From Steinernema hermaphroditum (Eukaryota > Nematoda > Chromadorea > Rhabditida > Steinernematidae), in the NCBI GenBank assembly GCA_030435675.1, contig CM059622.1, positions 8,804,001 to 8,868,000 on the forward strand: DNA of 64,000 nt, written 5' to 3'. A program made the translations under genes and the position numbers. Each line of letters starts with the position of its first letter. Within the stretch, counting starts at the first letter, position 1. This document shows, piece after piece, positions 53,899 to 64,000 of the stretch. The notes under the pieces are model-generated. The model searched no databases and had not been told where the DNA came from. It saw only the letters and a list, made by a program, of their open reading frames with translations.

Positions 53899-56830
53899 AT
53901 GGTATGTTTTTTATAACTTTTACAGTAATTTAGAAATTATACCGTTTTCACAAAATCTGTCCATGTATGCGATATGTGATTTTGTGACGTTTAGGTGAAC
54001 TTCACTGTCGATGAGATCCGCGGCCTTATGGACCGCAAGAAAAACATCCGCAATATGTCGGTTATTGCGCACGTCGACCACGGAAAGTCGACCCTTACCG
54101 ACTCGCTGGTCTCTAAGGCCGGTATCATTGCCGGAGCTAAGGCCGGAGAGACCCGCTTCACCGACACCCGCAAGGACGAGCAGGAGCGTTGCATTACCAT
54201 CAAGTCCACGTATGTTCTGTGGCCAAGTTCAAATGAGTGATTTTGTGCTGTTCAGTGCCATCTCCCTTTTCTTCGAGCTTGACCACCGCGATGTTGACTT
54301 CATCAAGGGAGATAACCAGCTCGAGATCGAGAAGACCGGAGGCGAAGAGAAGAAGTACAACGGCTTCTTGATCAACCTTATTGACTCCCCCGGTCACGTT
54401 GACTTCTCCAGTGAGGTTACTGCTGCCCTCCGTGTCACTGACGGAGCCCTCGTCGTTGTCGACTGCGTTTCCGGTATGCGGTACATAGTAGGGATGACAC
54501 ATCATGGGCCTTTTTCCTTACAGGAGTGTGTGTCCAGACCGAGACTGTCCTTCGTCAGGCCATCGCTGAGCGCATCAAGCCTGTGCTGTTCATGAACAAG
54601 ATGGACCGCGCTCTCCTTGAGTTGCAGCTTGGACAAGAAGAACTTTTCCAGACCTTCCAGCGCATCGTTGAGAACATCAACGTCATCATCGCCACCTATG
54701 GTGATGACGATGGTCCGATGGGACCTATCATGGTCGACCCCTCGGTCGGTAACGTCGGATTCGGTTCTGGTCTGCACGGATGGGCCTTCACCCTTAAGCA
54801 GTTCGCCGAGATCTACGCTGAGAAGTTCGGTGTCAAGGTACTGAGATTAAAGCGTAAAAGTGCGGTGGTCACGTTTATGATTTCAGGTCGAGAAGCTCAT
54901 GCGCAACCTTTGGGGAGACCGTTTCTTCAACCTCAAGACCAAGAAGTGGAGTAACTCCCAGGAGGATGGCTCGAAGCGTGGTTTCTGCCAGTTTGTCCTC
55001 GACCCCATCTTCAAGGTCTTTGACGCCGTCATGAACATCAAGAAGGACGAGACTGCCAAACTTTTGGACAAGCTCAACATCAAGCTGAGCAACGACGAGA
55101 AGGACCTCGAGGGCAAGCCCTTGATGAAGGTTATGATGCGCAAGTGGCTTCCTGCCGGAGACACCATGCTTCAAATGATCTGCATCCATCTCCCTTCCCC
55201 TGTGACCGCCCAGAAATACCGTATGGAAATGCTGTACGAGGGACCCCATGACGATGAAGCTGCCGTGGCCATCAAGAACTGTGACCCTAACGGACCCCTC
55301 ATGATGTATGTCTCCAAGATGGTACCCACCTCCGACAAGGGCCGTTTCTACGCTTTCGGTCGCGTTTTCTCCGGAAAGGTCGCCACCGGTATGAAGGCGC
55401 GCATCCAGGGCCCCAACTACGTCCCTGGCAAGAAGGACGATCTTTATGAGAAGACCATCCAGCGGTTAGTAGCACATTTTTGCACATGTAATGTTTGCAT
55501 TCGTTTAGCACCATCCTTATGATGGGACGTTACATTGAGCCAATCGAGGACATTCCCTCCGGTAACATCGCTGGTCTCGTCGGTGTTGACCAGTACCTCG
55601 TCAAGGGTGGTACCATCACCACCTTCAAGGATGCCCACAACATGCGTGTCATGAAGTTCTCCGTCTCTCCCGTCGTGCGTGTTGCCGTCGAGCCCAAGAA
55701 CGCCGGTGACCTCCCCAAGTTGGTCAGTTTCAGTTCACAATTCAAAGTGTTATCTTCTTGATACAGGTCGAAGGTCTCAAGCGTCTCGCCAAGTCCGACC
55801 CTATGGTCCAGTGCATCTTCGAAGAGTCCGGAGAGCACATTATCGCTGGTGCCGGTGAACTCCATCTTGAGATTTGCCTGAAGGATCTTGAAGAGGACCA
55901 TGCTTGCATTCCCCTCAAGAAGTCCGACCCCGTCGTCTCTTACCGTGAAACCGTCTCCGATGAATCTAACCAAGTGTGCCTATCGAAGTCGCCCAACAAG
56001 CACAACCGCCTGTTCTGCAAGGCTGTGCCCATGCCTGACGGACTCGCTGAAGACATCGACAAGGGAGACGTCAACCCCCGTGATGAGTTCAAGGCTCGCG
56101 CCAAGATTCTCGCCGAGAGATACGAGTATGACCCGACTGAAGCCCGCAAGATCTGGTGTTTCGGACCCGACGGAACCGGACCTAACCTTCTCGTTGATGT
56201 CACCAAGGGAGTCCAATACTTGAACGAAATCAAGGATTCCGTTGTCGCTGGCTTCCAGTGGGCTACAAAGGAAGGTGTCCTCTGTGACGAGAACATGCGC
56301 GGCATCCGTTTCAACCTCCACGATGTCACCCTCCACGCTGACGCCATCCATCGTGGTGGTGGACAGATCATCCCCACCGCTCGCCGTGTCATGTACGCTT
56401 CCGCTCTTACCGCCCAGCCTCGTCTCCTGGAGCCCGTGTACCTTGTCGAGATCCAGTGCCCTGAAGCCGCCGTCGGAGGTATCTACGGTGTGCTGAACCG
56501 TCGCCGTGGTCACGTCTTCGAAGAAGCCCAGGTTGCCGGAACCCCCATGTTCGTCGTCAAGGCCTACCTTCCTGTCAACGAATCCTTCGGTTTGTGCTGT
56601 TCACTTTGGCGACTGTTACTGATTGTGGGCATTTAGGTTTCACCGCTGATCTTCGCTCGAACACCGGAGGACAGGCCTTCCCTCAGTGCGTGTTCGACCA
56701 CTGGCAGATCCTCCCCGGAGACCCAATGGACGGAACCAGCAAGCCTTCCCAGGTTGTCTCCGACACTCGCAAGCGTAAGGGTCTTAAGGAAGGTATCCCG
56801 ACGCTCGACAACTATCTTGACAAGATGTAA
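53899..56830 (+). CDS. EEF2: Elongation factor 2
   Basis: GTPase that translocates the ribosome after peptide-bond formation. The first exon supplies only the ATG (53899-53901); after a 94-nt intron the protein continues [21 protein letters not shown]-domain motifs: [18 protein letters not shown] and NKMDR. The threonine of the eEF2 kinase site region ([20 protein letters not shown]) is present, and [11 protein letters not shown] contains the diphthamide histidine. The end is TLDNYLDKM. Seven introns of about 40-95 nt. Codon use is strongly C-ending, as expected for a highly expressed gene. Complete. Confidence 0.99.
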
Positions 56831-57220
56831 TTTTGTTGATGTTGCAATCGATTTGTTATTCAATCTGTTGTTCCTTGTTGTGGACAGCGTCGTTATGTTG
56901 TTTTTCGCGTTTTGCTGTCTTTTCCGACTTGGCTAATGTTGATAAAAAAATTATTTAACTTGCGATGTTTCTGAGGGGGCCGCTGTGTGTGGGCGAGGGG
57001 GTTCCTGACGCGTGAGTGCCGGTGCGTCGGCCGCGCGCGGCGGCGCTAGATGGAAACAAACCTGAAGCTTTTTCTCCGAGATTGCGCCTTTTTCCGCGCC
57101 GTTCTTATCCTTGAGAGTTCATGAATGGAGCCTTTCAGGTGACGGTGGCTCAGGTCACCACTCCGGACGAGATAGCCGCGCGTCGCGCCATTGTTGACTT
57201 CGTGCCGCCGGACTACGCAG
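56831..57220. other. eEF2 3' region and SPPL2 upstream region
   Basis: T-rich 3' UTR of eEF2, then GC-rich DNA. The open frame from 57121 has no supported product and ends in the acceptor gactacgcag immediately before ATG 57221. Confidence 0.4.
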
Positions 57221-59452
57221 ATGGCTCGCGCACTCCTCGGCTTCCTGCTGGCTGTCTTGCTGCCTGTAGGTGCAGGCCATTACCGTGGATTCTCCTCCTT
57301 CTCGTTTAGTTGTGTACTGCCAGAAAACAGCCATACGACAACTCCTTCGCGCACCTTCTGGTGACCCACAGAGAGACGAATCGATCGGAGCGCCTCTGTG
57401 TCAACTACCATCAGTTCCGGAGCCGATCCATCGCCGCCGACGCCCACGACGCGGTTTGCACCTCTTTTTCGGAGCCTTCTAAACGCAGTTTAGGTCGTCC
57501 AGGGCCTGCAGTTCTGGGATGCGCCTAATAAGACGAATCTCTGCGAGAGGACGGATCGGAGCCCCTTTGACGGGGCCGTCGTCCCCTTCAAGTACAGAAT
57601 CGACTCAAGCGACGCCTGCGCCCGGCTCTTCACCAACTTCTCTCTCAGCGCCGTCATCAATTACCAGGTTTGGTCGACCCCCAGCCGCTAAACTTTTCTT
57701 TTAGATGGACCAGCTGTCCCTGCGACACGCATCCGTGGCTCTGGCCCTGGTCGATCGGGGACGGAATTTCAGCGGTCGCTGGAGTGACTACCTGGTGAGA
57801 TGGTGTATCTCCTCCAGTGGAACTTTTGTTTTCAGTTCTCCGACTTCTTTGATCCGGGCTTGAAGGCTAACTATGCTCTGCCTCTCTTTTACATTTACTC
57901 GGACACTTTCAACGAGAAGGTGGCGTCGCTGGGTCCGCACGAAGACCTCGAACTCCGCTTCTTCCGCCCGCGTCCACTGCCCGTTGACCCGTCGATGCTC
58001 ATAATATGGCTTTTGGCGATGTTCTGCGTCACCGTCGGAGGATTTTCGGCGTCAAGGAATTTTACGAAACTGAGCAAAACGTTGGGAATCGCGATCTGCT
58101 AAGCCGTTAAATGCATTTAAGGTTGGGGGACGAAGCCGCGAAGCAAGAGGCGATGGAAGCTGCGGAGGTGAACGCTCATCTGAACGGAAAGCTTCGAAAG
58201 GCGGAAGTCTTCGGAAGCGACTTGTGCTCGAACTTTGTAGCCGTATCAGTGCTGATGATCGTCGTTGTCGGCATTCTGCTTCTAGGGTTCTTCTTTCGTT
58301 CCGTTATGGGTAACCGTGACTGTCCTGAGATCCACTAGCGCACCGCTTCAGTGACCGTCTTCAACGTCCTTCTGGTCATCGCGGGCACCTTCTCCGTTCG
58401 CGGCTGCGTCATGGATCTCCTCTCCGCCTGTGGATTCAAAGATACCGAACTCAGCTGGTCCTTTGGCGACGTTCTTCGGAGGTTCGGCTTAGAGAAAGAG
58501 GTTGTCGCCAAGCGTCCGAAAGTGGTTTCCTCAGTGGTTCTGGTGATTTCCTTCGTACTGTGCCTGTTCTGGTTCTGCCACCGCAGGCATCCGCTTGCCT
58601 TTGTCCTTCTCGACGCTATCAACGTTGCCGTCTGCATCTACGTCCTCAAGGGAATGTATTTCCCGAATCTAAAGGTAAATCACCCCGACTGTGGCACTCG
58701 TGGACCATCTCATCTAGTGGCTCTCAATCATCCTCGTGTGCATGTTCTGCTACGACGTTTTCATGGTGTTCGGGACTCCTCTCATGACGTCTAATGGGTG
58801 CTCTGTCATGGTTGAGGTGGCAGCCGGAAACGACTGCAGCAGCAAATCTGACAAACACGGTTACCCAGTGGCGCCAGTGAACTTGGCCGTCCCAGAAAAG
58901 GTTGGTGCATGCCTGTGAGGTGCAAGCTGTAAATCCTCCAGTTTAGATGCCCGTTCTCTTTCAAGTTCCGCGCCTTAACGATCCCATGATCTCTTGCGTC
59001 GATTTGAACGTCGAGGAGTACCATCCTGTCATGCTCGGCCTTGGCGACGTTATTGTTCCCGGCTATCTCATCAGCTTCTGCTTCACTGCCGATCTTGTCT
59101 TCAAATCTACTCTTGGGTATGGTATCGTTGCTACTATAGGTGTGTTTCGCAGTTGCGTGTCATTCGTTCATGGCGCTGGCTTCAGGTTACGGAATTGGCC
59201 TCATCGTAACCTTCATTTCTCTGCACTTTTCCGAAACCGCGCAACCAGCTTTGATTTACCTTATTCCGTTCTCGTTGTTGTCCGTCTTCTTAACTGCTTT
59301 CTGTCGTGGAGAACTGAAGACAATGTGGACGGGCGCCCATGTGAAGGTGAGCGAGTGATCTGATGCGCACTTTTTTCTTTTTGCAGACCCTCAGGGAGAT
59401 TATACGTGTCGACAGTCAACAGCCGAGTGAAACTGAGTGTACGGAGGCGTAA
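57221..59452 (+). CDS. SPPL2: Signal peptide peptidase-like 2 aspartyl protease
   Basis: Intramembrane aspartyl protease that cleaves type-II membrane stubs in the endosome/lysosome pathway (IMP family in worms). Signal peptide MARALLGFLLAVLLP. The lumenal protease-associated region includes PYDNSFAHLLVTHRETNRSE and NKTNLCERTDRSPFDGAVVP. Transmembrane segments follow (DPSMLIIWLLAMFCVTVGG, then SVLMIVVVGILLLGFFF). The catalytic pair is FCYDVFMVF (YD) and VMLGLGDVIVPGYLISFCF (GLGD), and the PAL motif is in SETAQPALIYLIPF. About nine exons. The acceptor abuts the ATG. All three hallmark motifs are intact. Confidence 0.92.
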
Positions 59453-59618
59453 CATACGGGAGATTGCATAGCATTCCTTATTTTACTGTTCGCATATGTA
59501 TAATTCGCGAAAACGATGAAAGAAGATTCGCGTTGCTGAAGAGTACACACGAGTTCCTGGTACATTTACAAAGAAGGTGTCTATTCGCAAAATTCAAACA
59601 ATAACAACACGGCTAGAT

Positions 59619-60023
59619 CTACTGGAAAGTGGGGCCAGATCCGAAAGATGGTCCCTTGGCGTACTCTTGCTGGAGGCGTTGTTGCAAAGTGTTCTATGAA
59701 AAGACGTTGCAATAAGTGTAAACGTGCAGAAACTAACCGAAACTAGGTTCCAGGTGTCCATGAAGCGATCCATGCAACGCTGCAGGCACTGTTGGTCGCT
59801 GCCGGTCAGTGAGGATCCGGGACTTGTGATGCATTTGGTGGTGCACTTGTCGGAAAGATCCTGAAAGCCTTAAAAAGTTATTCGAAGGAAAATCGCTTAC
59901 AGTGATAAGGCTCTGGGCGTTGGCGATCGCAGCCTGTTTCTGCAAGCCTTCAATGACCTGAGCCTGCTGCTCAGGTGACAAGTTCTTCAGCGTATCGAGA
60001 TTCATAAGCGACTCCATATCCAT
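59619..60023 (-). CDS. TIMM13: Mitochondrial import chaperone TIM13
   Basis: Small intermembrane-space chaperone working with TIM8. Exons read [20 protein letters not shown] then [40 protein letters not shown] then [20 protein letters not shown], with the twin CX3C motifs; and [18 protein letters not shown]. Three exons. An acceptor (gatttcag) lies 3 nt before the ATG. About 95 aa, normal length. It converges with SPPL2 and diverges from TMEM161. Confidence 0.94.
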
Positions 60024-60427
60024 AACCTGAAATCCATGTGACATCAAACACAACACCAACAAACACTAAGAGAATCAGATGAATTATTGCAAGGACTGCA
60101 TCGCGTTCGGGCGACGCTAACCGGGGCTTCGGCACCAGAATCCTTTCGGACCCTTCAGCAACCGAAGCAACCTCGATTTCGACCGAAATCCCAAGCAGCG
60201 CGGCCGCTGGTCCCGACGAGAATTTGAAACAGTTCGAACGTTCGTCCGCACATGGATCATCGTGCGATCCGCTTCTTCTGCAACTGTCGTCGGCGGATCT
60301 CCGTCCTCCGAGGTAAGATTAGCTTTGCGATCGATCTCCTGTTCTCTGTCGCGAGCAGCCGAGGCTGTACGAGATGAACTGTCAGAGCTGAGACCTCTCT
60401 TTCAGAAAGATCTTCGTGGAACCGACG
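60024..60427. other. TIM13/TMEM161 divergent promoter region
   Basis: A short possible 5' exon of the TMEM161 gene lies at 60,252-60,311, ending in a GAG|gtaaga donor and joined to the acceptor ctctctttcag at about 60,401. If translated, it would extend the N-terminus. No other gene was seen. Confidence 0.4.
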
Positions 60428-62067
60428 ATGGCGATTCTCGGCGTCCATATCGTCGTTTCGCTCATCGCCCTCACCATCCTCTCGAAGTTCCGCGGACGCT
60501 TCAGCCTTTCGACTCTCTTGCTCAAGGGGTAAGCGACCTTGGAACGCCGCATGACCTGTCATATATTCAGGTTGTACCGGTATTTGCCCCCGAGCAACGA
60601 ACATCTCCGGGAAGCGGCTCAGATTCCATTGACCAATGCGCGAGGAAGACGGCGCAGGCAAGAACAGTGAGTTCGCGATCCACAATCCATGTTTGACATG
60701 CGTTTTTAGAGCGGAGCGAGAGGCAAAGGGCTTCAGAGTGCCGAAGGAGAGTGATTTCAATATGTATGTAATGGAAGTGAGAAGAGAAGACGTAGAACAG
60801 CTTCCTTTCTACGAGCACTTCGTGTGGCTTGTCGATTTCCTCTTCTTCGCGTTCCTCGTCGCTACCATCAGCGATGGCTTCAAGTTCTTTGTGCCTGAAG
60901 GTCGCGATGTGAACGTTTCCATCGTATGGTTAGTCCTTGGAGTTGCTTGGCTTCTCCAGGTATTCATTCTCTCGAAGTCTTCCTATTTTACCTAGCATTT
61001 GTTTAGACCCTGGCGAAGTTAACGAATGCCATGTTGTTTTCGCAAGAAGTCGAGGCTGAACGGAATCTGATAATCTGTTTTGCAGCCGTGTACTTCATAG
61101 GATCGTTGGTCTTCGTAATGTCGTGTGATAAGTGGCTCGATATTGAGTTTGTTGATGGTGAGTTTATGCGCACAAATAGGCTAGTTAAATCCTCTTCATT
61201 CCAGCCTTTGAGAGCCTGATAAAACGCGCGAATGAATTTCTGAAGTCACAGAATGTCGACGCTCAATCTCTCCTGCATACCAGGTCGCCGCTTCTCCTCT
61301 ACATGACCCTCTCCGTTATGTTCGCTTTCACGGCGTCCATGCTTGTCTTCCCCAACTTCCGCTACGCCACGATGTATTCGAAGGCGTTGAAAGTAGCCTC
61401 AGCGCCTACGAAGTACGTTCCTGCCATCGCTTCCAGTTCTTATTCTGATCTTTAGGGTACTTCTGCACATAACATTCCTGCTCCCCGCCTTTGTGTCACT
61501 TCTGTTCACACAACCCGCGCACAATTATCTCGTGAATGGCCCGAGGCAGCTCCTGAAGGAACACCAGCTGGACACTCTGCGCATCTGGTCCGTTGTGATC
61601 TGGGCCATACTCAGGGTGGCGCTCTGCAAACCTCATCTCCAGTCCCACCTCGACTTAGCGCTGGAACGTGTCAACTCTCTGAGGAAAGAAACTGGCAACA
61701 TCAACAGCCTCGATCTCCAACGAATGATCTTTCGCTATTTCTCCTACTTGTGCGCTGCAGCTCTGCAGTACTTCATTCCGGTGTTCTTGCCGCTGCTACT
61801 GAATTTCCTTCTCGCCTCCCTAGGTAATCCCGTTTGCTACAGTATCCTACTGTCACTGTATAAAACATTTCAGGCAGCGTTTCTTGGCTTGGCCTGCCTC
61901 CTTCGGAAGAAGTTGTTCCGGTTGCGGACAACATGGCTAGTTTGAATGTTCTCATCAGCTCAAACGTCCAGCACGCCTTCTGGAAGCTGTGCCTTGTCTT
62001 CACACTACTTGTTAACACGTCGATCACTTTCATTGGCTTTATTTACAACTCCTACCTTAATTCTTGA
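60428..62067 (+). CDS. TMEM161: TMEM161-family multipass membrane protein
   Basis: Polytopic membrane protein of the TMEM161A/B family; the biochemical role is unclear, and human TMEM161B is linked to excitability and oxidative-stress responses. The ATG at 60428 begins MAILGVHIVVSLIALTILSK, which matches the family start. It continues LYRYLPPSNEHLREAAQIP, YEHFVWLVDFLFFAFLVATI, NVSIVWLVLGVAWLLQVFIL, a segment with FTASMLVFPNFRYA, LRIWSVVIWAILRVALCKPH and AALQYFIPVFLPLLLNFLLA, and ends FIGFIYNSYLNS. About eight exons. It is followed 187 bp later by EIPR1 on the same strand. Confidence 0.9.
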
Positions 62068-62253
62068 TGTTTGTGTTGTATATATCGTTGTTAGAGTGCT
62101 AGGTTTTAGAAATATTGCTTGTTTGTTGCAGTGTTGTCTTAATCATTAAATATCTGCCGTGCTCAGTCGCCGGGCGACAAAGCAACCGTAATATCGGAGC
62201 ATGTGTACCGTAACCCAGCAGCTGCCGGTGGTGTTCCACATGTTTAGGCGACA

Positions 62254-63453
62254 ATGGAAGCGCCGCTGATGTGCGGGATAGACCTCCCGGCAAGGACCAT
62301 CGTCAGTGTGGCGAACGAAGAGGCGACGCAGTTCGTCGTCGGATCGTTAGGGCTGAAGGCGGAGAATCAGCTGGTGCTCCTGGAGGTGGACGACGAGTTC
62401 TCTCAGATCACAAATACCGTATTCCCGCACGTTTGTGGAGAGATGTGGGCGCTCGCTGCGCACCCCGCGCGCCCCGACGTCGTCGCCACGTGCTTCCTCG
62501 CCACGGACTCCGGAGGCGGCGTCAGGGCAGGGGCGAAGCTGTGGCGCTTCGGCGGCGATCGCCTGGAGGCGCTGGCCGACTTCAGCCTTCCAGAAGGCGC
62601 TCAGAAGGCGGACGCGTGAGTGGTACGATTCCGCGCCCCGGTTATGGTGGTTCGTTTCAGAATCTCCCTTTCCCGTAGCGGGACGAAGGCTGGGGTGACG
62701 AGTGACCACGCAATTTCGTTCTTTTCGCTGGCCGACGACGGAATTCAGGTGAGCGCCGACTGGGACTCCGAGTGCGGTATGTGTGCAGACTGAGCGAACG
62801 GAATCTGTGGAGTACAAGAAGCTTGGAGCGCTGACGTGGAATCCGCAAACGAGCGGAATCGCGATAGCCGCCGACTCTTCTATCCTCTGCATCGACACTC
62901 GCTCGTTTGAGTAAGCCGAAGCCTTGTTCTCGAAGAAGTAGGCGCTTTTGTAGGACACAGAACGTGATCGGCGCCTATTCTCGTGTTCGACACGTCGACT
63001 TCAATCCGAACGTGCCGACGTATCTCGCCTCCGCTGGAGACGACGGCGCCGCTATCTGGGACCTTCGGAATTCTTCTTACCCGGTCGCCACCCTCTCGGA
63101 CCACCTGCACTGGTAACTCTGGTGATGGAGATGTATACAGTAATCCGTACTTTAGGGTGTGGAATGCGCGATACAATCCAATTCACGACCAGCTTCTGTT
63201 GACGTCCGGAAGCGATGCCAAAGTCTTCCTGCACTGCCTTGCATCGCTGAGTTCGGACGAGACACAAGAAGAAGAGGGCGCCGAGCGGCTCCCTGACGGG
63301 CGCCTCGATTCCGTGGAAGACCACGAGGAGTCGGTTTATGGCTGCGCGTGGGCGAGCAGCGACCCATGGATCTACGCCTCGGTGTCCTACGACGGACGCG
63401 TCATCCTCTCCCGAGTCAGGAGGGAGCACAAGTACCGTATCCTGCAAATCTAA
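62254..63453 (+). CDS. EIPR1: EIPR1 (TSSC1), EARP/GARP-interacting WD40 protein
   Basis: WD40 protein that supports the EARP and GARP tethering complexes in endosome recycling and dense-core vesicle biogenesis. Exons read MEAPLMCGIDLPARTIVSVA, FPHVCGEMWALAAHPARPDV, HAISFFSLADDGIQ, GALTWNPQTSGIAIAADSSI, YSRVRHVDFNPNVPTYLASA then GDDGAAIWDLRNSSYPVATL, and VWNARYNPIHDQLLLTSGSD. It ends ESVYGCAWASSDPWIYASVS then YDGRVILSRVRREHKYRILQ. Five exons. RAB2, which in worms acts in the same vesicle pathway, is encoded far away in this window, so this is not an operon link. It converges with VPS28. Confidence 0.92.
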
Positions 63454-63535
63454 ACGGGAACTTCGGCACCGTGGTCTGACCACACCTAATTTATTTTTTG
63501 ACATCGACGAAAACGTATGTACAGAATTAAACGAC

Positions 63536-64000
63536 TCAAGAGTTTTGCAAAAACCTGTTAAACGAATTGTAAGCGGTTTCCAACTCGAAGACCATCTGTC
63601 GAGCCGTCTCCGTGCTGATCTCCTCGTGCGCCGCCATTCCGTTCAACTTATCGAACCTGTAACACTATCTGATGGGACCCAAAATGGTACAAAGCCCAGC
63701 ATACCAGTACTTCACCTTGATCTTCGCGTCGAAGTTGTCCGGGAGAGAGCTCATGGAGTTGATGGTAGCGTAGAGCTCGCTGAGGCTTGGATGTAGTTCG
63801 TCGACTGCACGAATATCCAACTTGAGCTGATCGAAGAGTGTGATGAACAGCTCTACCGTGTTGGCTCTAAAGAGAGGTCAATGCAAGTCTGCGCGTCCCT
63901 CACTTACATGCACTTGTACGCGTTTCCCTTGTCGTCGCGCACCGTAATCGGCCTGTCCTCCTTAATTCGCTCCAGTGCGGCGGGGCAGTTGATTCGATAC
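63536..64000 (-). CDS. VPS28: VPS28, ESCRT-I subunit (C-terminal part)
   Basis: Only the C-terminal exons are in the window. The first part reads CPAALERIKEDRPITVRDDK then GNAYKC (signature of VPS28). Next comes ANTVELFITLFDQLKLDIRA then VDELHPSLSELYATINSMSS, and last LNGMAAHEEISTETARQMVF then ELETAYNSFNRFLQNS. Introns near 63,655-63,705 and 63,870-63,905. The N-terminus lies beyond base 64000. ESCRT-I sorts ubiquitinated cargo into multivesicular bodies. Stop codon TGA at 63538-63536, 82 bp from the EIPR1 stop. Confidence 0.93.

Overview
This window is a piece of a nuclear genome from a nematode. The evidence is a tyrosinase followed by four ShK-type (six-cysteine) domains, very short spliced introns (38-44 nt in the first gene), a putative splice acceptor within about 25 nt upstream of many start codons (as expected for spliced-leader trans-splicing), closely packed same-strand genes that look like operons, and best remembered matches to nematode proteins. 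The species is not named. A gene for an LSM10-type protein argues against a close relative of Caenorhabditis. All identifications come from reading the translations; no database was searched.

Layout. 0.7-3.2 kb (+): tyrosinase/ShK. 3.6-7.8 kb (-): an Ldh2-family malate/L-lactate dehydrogenase, mitochondrial pyruvate carrier MPC2, and RAB2. 8.6-9.6 kb: a small membrane protein (+) and LSM10 (-). 9.9-20.8 kb (-): a complete LRRK-type Roc-COR kinase and the ribosome export adaptor NMD3. 21.1-40.4 kb: a mobile-element island. 39.0-42.8 kb (-): Claspin, with a transposon in one intron. 43.0-46.0 kb (+): MRPL46, MRPL54 and CBF-beta, a likely operon. 46.2-50.7 kb (-): MRPL15, a large type-I membrane protein (LolA-like family, tentative) and a bL34m-like protein. 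51.0-52.9 kb (+): ALG14 and mitochondrial Mn/Fe SOD. 53.0-53.5 kb (-): a small membrane protein. 53.9-56.8 kb (+): eEF2. 57.2-59.5 kb (+): an SPPL2-type signal-peptide-peptidase-like protease. 59.6-60.0 kb (-): TIM13. 60.4-63.5 kb (+): TMEM161 and EIPR1. 63.5-64.0 kb (-): the C-terminal part of VPS28.

The mobile-element island is nested. A DIRS-like tyrosine-recombinase retrotransposon (minus strand, about 32.3 to 26.1 kb) is cut by a hAT-type non-autonomous element with an exact 8-bp target duplication, which itself carries a decayed mariner. Its recombinase end abuts a Mutator-like (MULE) element whose inverted ends are arrays of a 15-bp minisatellite. Upstream of gag sits a 4.86-kb DDE transposon whose ~326-bp terminal inverted repeats each contain tRNA-like pol III boxes and a T-run. 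A 1.1-kb relative of it lies in a Claspin intron. A third family (three copies), also with tRNA-like boxes, has inserted into the MULE transposase, into the 4.86-kb transposon and into an MRPL54 intron.

Most genes are housekeeping functions (mitochondrial translation and import, translation elongation, ribosome export, vesicle traffic). The most unusual signals are a recurrent TACCGTA/TACGGTA heptamer in the micro-introns of the first two genes, and the tRNA-like sequences inside the terminal repeats of the DNA transposons.
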